DNA of 10,438 bases from DHVE2 group archaeon (GTDB taxonomy: Archaea > Thermoplasmatota > Thermoplasmata > Thermoplasmatales > Aciduliprofundaceae), in NCBI GenBank assembly GCA_015520975.1, contig WAOZ01000024.1, forward strand, positions 1 to 10,438. The letters are read 5' to 3'. The first letter of the stretch is position 1. Every line of letters begins with the position of its first letter. The notes under the pieces are model-generated. The model had not been told where the DNA came from. It ran no database searches and saw nothing but the letters and a program-made list of their open reading frames with translations. Position numbers and translations under genes: made by a program. Shown piece after piece: positions 5,758 through 10,438 of this stretch.

Positions 5758-6327
5758 ATGCCTGAAAAGGATGTTTCAGATTTGTATGTTTATGGCGCCG
5801 CCCTCATTGCGAGGGCTATGAGCATCAAATACCTTCACGGGGAGCATGGATTGACGAAAGTTATGAACGAAATGAGAGAAAGGGGTTATAATGGCCCCTC
5901 TGATTTCAGAACTCTTAAATCCAGGGACAAGTATCCGTTCGCATACTCGCTTCTATCTCTGGAAGTTTACAGAGATTTGTTCGGAGAGGACAAGTTGCTG
6001 TTTATGGCGAGAAAGGCGTTTCATATTATGGAGACCGTAGGCAGGCATGTCAACATACCCAGAGAACCGGAGTATCTTTTCAAAAACGCCGATACCCTGT
6101 GGAGTTCCCTGTACGCATTCGGCACCATTCACGGCGAAAAAACAGGAGAGAAAGAGGGGTATCTGCGCGGAGAGGGGTTGTGCGTGGCACCTCTTTTCTG
6201 CAAGTACATAACCAGCCGTTTTCTCGGTATGATGGAAGCGATAAATGCGAAAAATCCGAAAATCGAGCATACCAGATGTGAATTGAAAGGCGATGAAATA
6301 AGTGAGTGGCGCATTATTTGGGATTGA
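5758..6327 (+). CDS. V4R / H-NOB-like small-molecule-binding domain protein, tentative
   Basis: A 189-residue soluble protein. The clearest clue is the C-terminal stretch EHTRCELKGDEISEWRIIW at 170-188. This has the pattern 'E-x-x-x-C-x-x-x-G-D ... W' found at the end of V4R and haem-NO-binding-like domains and related DUFs, where the last strands carry a conserved Cys and Gly-Asp. The earlier part is mostly helical (about 9-24, 31-42, 77-96), then strands with CVAPLFCKYI at 142-151, giving three cysteines that could bind a ligand or metal. In the H-NOX family a proximal histidine binds haem; candidates here are His27, His30, His89 and His97, with none diagnostic. It is a monocistronic leaderless gene, so the neighbours say little. 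The fold call rests on one motif. Confidence 0.5.
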   Translation: MPEKDVSDLYVYGAALIARAMSIKYLHGEHGLTKVMNEMRERGYNGPSDFRTLKSRDKYPFAYSLLSLEVYRDLFGEDKLLFMARKAFHIMETVGRHVNIPREPEYLFKNADTLWSSLYAFGTIHGEKTGEKEGYLRGEGLCVAPLFCKYITSRFLGMMEAINAKNPKIEHTRCELKGDEISEWRIIWD

Positions 6328-6335
6328 AAACGCAA

Positions 6336-6345
6336 CTTATTTAAC
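6336..6345 (+). promoter_or_regulatory. TATA box of the hps-rraA fusion gene (leaderless)
   Basis: CTTATTTAAC is centred about 27 bases before the ATG at 6367. The intervening bases contain no purine-rich ribosome-binding site, so the transcript likely begins at the start codon. The box lies a few bases after the stop of the preceding gene. Confidence 0.55.
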
Positions 6346-6366
6346 ACATATACACATACTTCCATT

Positions 6367-7647
6367 ATGCCGATACTTCAAGTTGCACTTGATTTCACCA
6401 TACTGGAACGCGCAATTAAAGCGGCGCAGGAAGCTGTAAAAGGCGGTGCCGACTGGCTGGAGGTGGGTACGCCGCTGATCAAAAGCGAGGGGATGCGCGC
6501 CATAAGAGAGATCAAAACAAGATTCAGAAAGATCACCGTGGCGGATCTCAAAACTATGGATGTGGGACGCGTTGAGGTTGAGATGGCCGCCAAAAGCGGT
6601 GCGGATATTGCCAGTATTCTTGCACTTGCTGACGATGCTACCATCATAGATGCGATTAAAGCCGGGAGAAAGTACGGGTGCCGTATAATGGCGGATCTCA
6701 TAAACCATCCCTCGCCTGTCACCCGTGCAAAGCAACTGGAAAAAATGGGCGTTGATTACATCTCAGTGCATGTTGGCATAGATTCTCAGATGAGGGGCAA
6801 AACGCCGACGGATATAGTTAAGGAAGTTGCGGAAGCGGTCAATATACCCGTGGCCGCCGCGGGTGGTATAAACGCAGAAACCGCCGCAGACATAGTTAAA
6901 GCAGGCGCAAAGATAGTTATCGTGGGCGGTGCAATAATCAAGGCTCCGGACATCTCTAAAGCGACGAAGATAATAAAAGAAGCCATAGAAAAAGGTGTGA
7001 AATACAGAACCGCACTTTACAAAAAATACGGTGAGAATGAACTTAGAGATGCGTTTCGTATGGTTTCCACGCCAAATATAAGCGATGCTATGCATCGTAA
7101 AGGTGCCCTGCATGGATTTAAAAATATCGGCTCTGGAAAACTTGTGGGCAAGGTTCTGACCGTCAAAACGATGTCAGGTGACTGGGCCAAACCCGTGGAA
7201 GCGATAGATCTGGCGGAGGAAGGAGATGTGCTTTTCATAGATGCAGAAGATGGTGAGGAAGCCGTGTGGGGCGAACTTGCCACTTGGAGCTGCAAAATGA
7301 GGAAACTTGCTGGTGTGGTTGTTTACGGCGCTGTGAGAGACGCCGATTCCATAAATGAGATCGGTTTGCCGGTTTTTGCCCGAAGAGTCGTGCCCAACGC
7401 AGGAGAGCCCAAAGGATTCGGAGAGATAGGTGTGGAGCTTGATATTCAGGGCATCAAAATAAAGCCGGGCGACTGGGTCATAGGTGACGAGAGCGGTCTC
7501 GTGGTTGTTCCCAGAGAGGACGCTATGGAGATAGCAAACAGAGCCGTCGATGTTATGGAAAGGGAGAATCGAATAAGGGAAGAAATAAAGCGCGGAGGGA
7601 CGCTATCCTCAGTTATGAAACTCGAAGATTGGGAGCGCGTAAAATGA
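6367..7647 (+). CDS. 3-hexulose-6-phosphate synthase fused to an RraA-like domain
   Basis: Residues 1-210 are a complete hexulose-6-phosphate synthase (HPS) of the orotidine-decarboxylase superfamily. They show LEVGTPL (31-37), the metal/substrate motif DLKTMD (Asp60, Lys62, Asp65), SVHVGID (133-139) and the phosphate-binding AAGGIN and IVGGAI (164-169, 185-190). HPS joins formaldehyde to ribulose 5-phosphate. In archaea it commonly runs in reverse to supply ribulose 5-phosphate for nucleotides. Residues 215-426 are an RraA/demethylmenaquinone-methyltransferase-like domain with the signature GAVRD (321-325: Gly321, Arg324, Asp325) and PVFAR. Related proteins include RNase E inhibitors and HMG aldolases. 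With no RNase E known in archaea, an enzymatic role such as aldolase or isomerase is more likely. I see no phosphohexuloisomerase (PHI) gene here, so the C-terminal half may act on the HPS product. The same fusion is known in other archaea. Confidence 0.9.
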   Translation: MPILQVALDFTILERAIKAAQEAVKGGADWLEVGTPLIKSEGMRAIREIKTRFRKITVADLKTMDVGRVEVEMAAKSGADIASILALADDATIIDAIKAGRKYGCRIMADLINHPSPVTRAKQLEKMGVDYISVHVGIDSQMRGKTPTDIVKEVAEAVNIPVAAAGGINAETAADIVKAGAKIVIVGGAIIKAPDISKATKIIKEAIEKGVKYRTALYKKYGENELRDAFRMVSTPNISDAMHRKGALHGFKNIGSGKLVGKVLTVKTMSGDWAKPVEAIDLAEEGDVLFIDAEDGEEAVWGELATWSCKMRKLAGVVVYGAVRDADSINEIGLPVFARRVVPNAGEPKGFGEIGVELDIQGIKIKPGDWVIGDESGLVVVPREDAMEIANRAVDVMERENRIREEIKRGGTLSSVMKLEDWERVK

Positions 7648-7667
7648 ACAAACTGATGCGAATAAGA

Positions 7668-7679
7668 ATTTATTTAAAG
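7668..7679 (+). promoter_or_regulatory. TATA box of the PHP-SDR operon (leaderless)
   Basis: ATTTATTTAAAG is centred about 27 bases before the ATG at 7702. The spacing matches the other leaderless promoters here, and the core TTATTTAA is shared with the hps-rraA promoter. There is no ribosome-binding site between box and ATG. Confidence 0.55.
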
Positions 7680-7701
7680 CAGTAAGAGATAATCTGATAC
7701 A

Positions 7702-8403
7702 ATGAATTTTCATATTCACACCACATGGAGCGACGGAACATTCACGCCGGAAATTATAGTGCGTGAGGCTATAAAAAAGAAAATTGATAAAATTGCCATC
7801 ACGGATCATTATGAAACTAAAAAAACCAGTTCCATCCCTGCCAAATATCTGAAAATGTATCTTGAAGATATACGGGCTCTGCGCAAAAAATATTCCGACA
7901 AGATTGATATTTACATAGGAATAGAGGTTGATTTTTCACCAAGAACCGATATTGATTCCCTTCCGGATTTTTCAGGTTTTGATTTCGTGCTGTTTGAGTA
8001 TGTTCAGGATTCTCTGTGGGAGGGGTATCCGCTGTGGATGCTGTTCAACATCCAGAGAAAACTGAAAGCACCCATCGTTCTGGCGCATAACGACATTTCC
8101 AGAAATTTCAAAGATTCCGATATAACCGCTCTCTTACGCGTTCTGGAATCCCACAGAATAGGTGTTGAGTTGAACACCAACATAAACTACACCAAACTAG
8201 GAGAACCGTATTATCGTCTGGCATACGATATATTTTACGCGATGAAAAATTACAGCATTCCGATTTCCGTCGGAAGCGACATGCATCACAATTTAGAAGA
8301 GCTCGGCGAGGTAAATGATGCTTTGAATTTCATTCAGGAACTGCATCTTGAAAAGAATTTCAAACTGTTTTTAAAAGAGATAGGTGGTAAAAATGAAAGG
8401 TAA
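7702..8403 (+). CDS. PHP-domain metal-dependent phosphoesterase
   Basis: A 233-residue stand-alone PHP domain, a TIM-barrel-like metallo-hydrolase. The metal ligands are visible in order: the HxH start FHIHTTWSDG (His4, His6, Asp11), ITDHYE (Asp35, His36), GIEVDF (Glu75), AHND (His129) and SDMHH (Asp193, His195). This set would bind up to three metal ions as in histidinol-phosphate phosphatase (HisK type), YcdX-like and tyrosine phosphatase CpsB/YwqE-like enzymes. The substrate cannot be chosen; histidinol phosphate is possible, but no his genes are here. The middle is unusually aromatic (DSLWEGYPLWMLF at 103-115), perhaps a lid over the active site. It is leaderless and overlaps the SDR gene by 11 bases, so the two may act on one pathway. 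Confidence 0.82.
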   Translation: MNFHIHTTWSDGTFTPEIIVREAIKKKIDKIAITDHYETKKTSSIPAKYLKMYLEDIRALRKKYSDKIDIYIGIEVDFSPRTDIDSLPDFSGFDFVLFEYVQDSLWEGYPLWMLFNIQRKLKAPIVLAHNDISRNFKDSDITALLRVLESHRIGVELNTNINYTKLGEPYYRLAYDIFYAMKNYSIPISVGSDMHHNLEELGEVNDALNFIQELHLEKNFKLFLKEIGGKNER

Positions 8404-9154
8404 AATAGCAATCGTGTGTGGTGCAAGCAGAGGCATGGGAAGAGCCATAGCTGAAGAATTTTCTCGCAGAGGCGCTAAAGTGATGGCGATTGCAAGAACA
8501 GAAAAAAGATTGAAAGAACTCGCTAAGGCCATCAAAGGAGATTACATTGTGGCAGATATGAACCGTGCAGAGGATATCAGCCGTGCCGTAAATTATGTCG
8601 TAGAAAAATACGGTACCGTGCACATACTTGTGAACAATACCGGCGGCCCACCTGCGGGATACTTTGAAGAATTCGATGATGAGGTGTGGCAAAAAGCATT
8701 CAATCAAACTTTTATGAGCGCTGTGAGATTCATTCGTCTTGTAGCGCCATATATGAAAAAGCAGAAGTGGGGAAGAATAATCAACATAACATCTATGAGC
8801 GTAAAACAGCCCATAGAGAACCTTATTTTATCAAATTCAATAAGACTCGCAGTTATAGGACTTGCAAAGACGCTTGCTATTCAGTGGGCCAGATACGGTA
8901 TAACGGTAAACAACATCGCTCCAGGGCCGATACATACCGAGAGAATAGTGGAACTATCACTTGCCAAATCGCGCGCTGAAAATATCTCGTTTGAAGAGGC
9001 AATGGCTCAGTGGATAAACTCGGTACCTATGCAAAGGCTCGGAAAACCGGAAGAAGTTGCAAAACTTGCATCCTTCCTGGCCAGCGAGGATGCGGGATTC
9101 ATAACTGGCACGACGATACAGATAGACGGGGGTGCTGTGAAATTCGTTCTTTAA
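8393..9154 (+). CDS. Atypical short-chain dehydrogenase/reductase (ketoacyl-ACP reductase-like)
   Basis: A 253-residue Rossmann-fold SDR. The nucleotide-binding loop is GASRGMG (10-16), the adenine-side strand gives NNTGGPP (81-87, classical NNAG), and PGPI and IDGGAVK (177-180, 244-250) end the fold. The catalytic tetrad is altered. Ser134 may serve, but the usual Tyr-x-x-x-Lys is Ser147-x-x-x-Arg151 within LSNSIRLAVIGLAK. A known subgroup (BKR-like SDRs, for example APE0912 of Aeropyrum) lacks the motif in just this way and keeps the same NS-x-R-x-AV pattern. Activity is unproven, so fatty-acid naming would be unsafe. Arg35 after the second strand would favour NADP. I start at ATG 8393, with AGGTGGT six bases upstream, rather than GTG 8384. 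It overlaps the end of the PHP gene. Confidence 0.85.
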   Translation: MKGKIAIVCGASRGMGRAIAEEFSRRGAKVMAIARTEKRLKELAKAIKGDYIVADMNRAEDISRAVNYVVEKYGTVHILVNNTGGPPAGYFEEFDDEVWQKAFNQTFMSAVRFIRLVAPYMKKQKWGRIINITSMSVKQPIENLILSNSIRLAVIGLAKTLAIQWARYGITVNNIAPGPIHTERIVELSLAKSRAENISFEEAMAQWINSVPMQRLGKPEEVAKLASFLASEDAGFITGTTIQIDGGAVKFVL

Positions 9155-9170
9155 CGATCTGCGATAAAAA

Positions 9171-9179
9171 TTTATAATT
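9171..9179 (+). promoter_or_regulatory. TATA box of the DNA methyltransferase gene (leaderless)
   Basis: TTTATAATT within an A+T-only stretch (9165-9190) is centred about 25 bases before the GTG at 9200. The T-rich run could also end the SDR transcript. Confidence 0.5.
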
Positions 9180-9199
9180 TTTATTATTTAGAAGCCGTT

Positions 9200-10123
9200 G
9201 TGACATACACCGTGTTAGATCTGTTCTCTGGCGCTGGCGGATTCTCTCTGGGTTTTATGGAGAAATCTTACAAGATAGTGGCCGCTGTGGAAAGTTTCCC
9301 GCAGATTGCAAAAACTTACAAGAAAAATTTTCCCGATGCGAATGTTTTTGTTTCAAATATAAGAAATCTGACGGGCAAACTGGTTCTGGAAACAATAGAT
9401 GATGATATAGACGTTCTCATCGGTGGCCCACCATGCATACCATTCACAGCGAGAAATCCAAAGAGAAGGGCAAAACCAGAAGATAGAATATACAGAGATA
9501 AAATTGGTTCGCTGGTCCTGGAATTTTTCAGATTCGTTAGGGAGATTAAACCGAAGGTCTATGTAATGGAAAATGTCTATGGTATTTACGAAGTCAGACA
9601 CATTATAAAGAGAGTTGCCTCTGAAATTGGTTATGCGGCACATTTCCATGTGTGGAACTGCGAAAAATATGGACTGCCGTCGAAGAGAAAAAGAGTGTTC
9701 ATAAGCAATTTGAAGCTGCACGAGCCAGAGCCACGCAGTACTAAAGTCTGGGATGTCCTTAAAAACTTCACATACAGTATGCCAAATACCGAAGCTCCAA
9801 AAATCCCAAAGAAATTTGCTGGTAAAATTGATAAAATGAAATGGGGAGATGCGCTTGTGTATTTCAGAGGCGCGGATGGTGTGAAAAAGAACTGGATCTG
9901 TCTTCATCCATATCGTATTGCACCGCCCATAACGGCAACATCTCGCTTCATACATCCTTACGAACCGCGCGCATTAACCGTGAGAGAGCATGCAATGCTC
10001 ATGAGTTTTCCGGAAAGTTTCGTTTTTTACGGTAGCATAAAAATACAGTTGATGGGCGTGGGAGATGCCGTACCGCCGCTCATAGCAAGGCACATTGCAA
10101 GGGAAGTAAGGGCGTTAATTTAA
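9200..10123 (+). CDS. DNA (cytosine-5-)-methyltransferase, solitary
   Basis: C5 methyltransferases flip out a target cytosine and methylate it from S-adenosylmethionine. Motifs in order over 307 residues: I DLFSGAGGFSLGF (7-19), IV GGPPC with nucleophile Cys79, VI ENV (Glu124), VIII SKRKRVF (161-167), IX RALTVREHAMLMSF (257-270) and X GVGDAVPP (286-293). Two differ from consensus: PCIPFT replaces PCQGFS after the nucleophile, and GDAVPP replaces GNAVPP. The target-recognition stretch between VIII and IX (about 170-250) is short, which fits a small 4- to 6-base site, not readable here. The start is GTG, 25 bases after a TATA box. No endonuclease gene lies on either side, so it is either an orphan methylase or half of a system whose enzyme is elsewhere. 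It sits next to a tRNA gene, a common place for acquired DNA. Confidence 0.93.
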   Translation: MTYTVLDLFSGAGGFSLGFMEKSYKIVAAVESFPQIAKTYKKNFPDANVFVSNIRNLTGKLVLETIDDDIDVLIGGPPCIPFTARNPKRRAKPEDRIYRDKIGSLVLEFFRFVREIKPKVYVMENVYGIYEVRHIIKRVASEIGYAAHFHVWNCEKYGLPSKRKRVFISNLKLHEPEPRSTKVWDVLKNFTYSMPNTEAPKIPKKFAGKIDKMKWGDALVYFRGADGVKKNWICLHPYRIAPPITATSRFIHPYEPRALTVREHAMLMSFPESFVFYGSIKIQLMGVGDAVPPLIARHIAREVRALI

Positions 10124-10127
10124 TATC
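10119..10127 (+). promoter_or_regulatory. Probable TATA box of the tRNA-Gly gene
   Basis: TTTAATATC straddles the stop codon of the methyltransferase gene, about 30 bases before the mature tRNA 5' end. It is the best A+T-rich box at a usable distance. Confidence 0.35.
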
Positions 10128-10152
10128 ACACCACACAATATCCATATTCTGG

Positions 10153-10224
10153 GCGGGTGTAGTCTAGTGGTTAGGACGGGGGCTTCCCAAGCCTCTGACC
10201 CGGGTTCGAATCCCGGCACCCGCA
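10153..10224 (+). tRNA. tRNA-Gly (anticodon CCC)
   Basis: All four stems fold. Acceptor is GCGGGTG (10153-10159) with CACCCGC (10217-10223), and A is the discriminator. The D stem is GTCT/GGAC (10162-10165 with 10174-10177). The anticodon stem is GGGGC/GCCTC (10179-10183 with 10191-10195). The T stem is CCGGG/CCCGG with TTCGAAT as the loop. The seven-base anticodon loop TTCCCAA has CCC at 10186-10188, reading the glycine codon GGG. The gene is 72 bases, has no intron in the anticodon loop and does not encode CCA. No duplicate of its 3' end is seen in the window, so there is no sign of an integrated element using it as an attachment site. Confidence 0.97.
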
Positions 10225-10228
10225 TATA

Positions 10229-10233
10229 TTTTT
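10229..10233 (+). terminator. T-run terminator after tRNA-Gly
   Basis: A run of five Ts within TATATTTTTAAAA begins five bases after the mature 3' end. Archaeal transcription can stop on oligo-T without a hairpin. Confidence 0.5.
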
Positions 10234-10280
10234 AAAATAGTTGAATCTTGTAAAACGCGCAGCAATGAATAACCGAAATG

Positions 10281-10292
10281 AAAAATAAAAAA
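10281..10292 (-). terminator. T-run terminator of the HU gene
   Basis: On the minus strand this reads TTTTTTATTTTT, about ten bases after the HU stop codon, with no hairpin before it. It fits archaeal oligo-T termination. Confidence 0.55.
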
Positions 10293-10301
10293 GTGTTGTG
10301 G

Positions 10302-10438
10302 TTAGAGGTATTTCACTTTTCCGCTGGGCCTGAACGCAAACTTGTGCTTCTGAGGAACCTTTATGATCTTGCCCGTTCTCGGGTTCCTTACATTTCTGGG
10401 CTTCTGCACCCTCTTCTCAAAAATTCCCAGACCTTTGA
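10302..10438 (-). CDS. HU/IHF-family DNA-binding protein (HTa-like), C-terminal part
   Basis: Only the last 44 residues are in the window; the start lies beyond the right edge. They carry the HU beta-arm signature: GLGIFEKR, then NVRNPRTGKIIKVP with the Arg-Asn-Pro tip, whose proline intercalates between DNA base pairs, and the closing FRPSGKVKYL, matching the FKPGKALK end of bacterial HU. HU bends and compacts DNA as a dimer. In archaea, HU-type proteins are typical of Thermoplasmata (HTa of Thermoplasma) and their relatives, where they stand in for histones, so this is a lineage clue. The gene is convergent with tRNA-Gly and is followed by an oligo-T terminator. Confidence 0.9.
   Translation of the reverse strand, partial: KGLGIFEKRVQKPRNVRNPRTGKIIKVPQKHKFAFRPSGKVKYL

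Noticed and set aside
9353..9955. A 200-codon minus-strand open frame inside the methyltransferase gene
   Set aside because: The plus-strand frame holds all C5-methyltransferase motifs; the minus frame has a low-complexity, Cys/His/Trp-rich product with no promoter or ribosome-binding site.
10153..10224. tRNA-Gly as the attachment site of an integrated element carrying the methyltransferase
   Set aside because: No second copy of the tRNA 3' end, no integrase and no phage genes are seen in the window.

Overview
The window reads as a piece of archaeal chromosome. It has a diphthamide-synthesis Dph2 with its iron-sulfur cysteines, a split GMP synthetase (ATP-pyrophosphatase subunit alone), A+T-rich TATA boxes about 25 bases before transcription starts, and start codons that mostly lie at the predicted transcription start (leaderless messages). 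Genes inside operons instead carry strong Shine-Dalgarno sequences. A bacterial-type HU protein at the right edge, rather than a eukaryal-type histone, suggests Thermoplasmata or the related DHVE2/Aciduliprofundum group. That placement is inference, not a database match.

Layout. 1-99: the unresolved end of an upstream gene, then a promoter. 100-651: a stand-alone Lrp/AsnC ligand-binding (RAM) protein and a small three-helix membrane protein. 682-2083: purE and guaAB, overlapping by 8 bases. 2067-2450 (minus): an unknown single-pass membrane protein converging on guaAB. 2451-2594: a divergent intergenic region with a very G+C-rich foldable element placed 25 bases from a TATA box, a candidate small RNA. 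2595-4794: a tight operon of dph2, an unknown 96-residue gene and purN with an unusual 105-residue N-terminal extension, joined by 4-base stop/start overlaps. 4781-5611 (minus): a dimethylargininase/arginine-deiminase-like amidinohydrolase overlapping the end of purN. 5758-6327: a V4R/H-NOB-like protein. 6367-7647: a fusion of hexulose-6-phosphate synthase and an RraA-like domain. 7702-9154: a PHP-domain phosphoesterase and an atypical SDR, overlapping by 11 bases. 9200-10123: a solitary DNA cytosine-5 methyltransferase. 10153-10224: tRNA-Gly(CCC). 10302-10438 (minus): the C-terminal part of HU.

How the genes fit together. purE, guaAB and purN are purine-synthesis genes. Hexulose-6-phosphate synthase is known in archaea to run in reverse to make ribulose 5-phosphate, the pentose source for PRPP and so for nucleotides, so a nucleotide-supply theme runs through the window, although the genes sit in separate transcription units. 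Dph2 serves translation (diphthamide on elongation factor 2). HU is a chromatin protein. I see no insertion sequence, CRISPR array, phage gene or complete restriction-modification system. The best candidates for something undescribed are the 2505-2556 structured element, the PurN extension, the HPS-RraA fusion and the unknown small genes.
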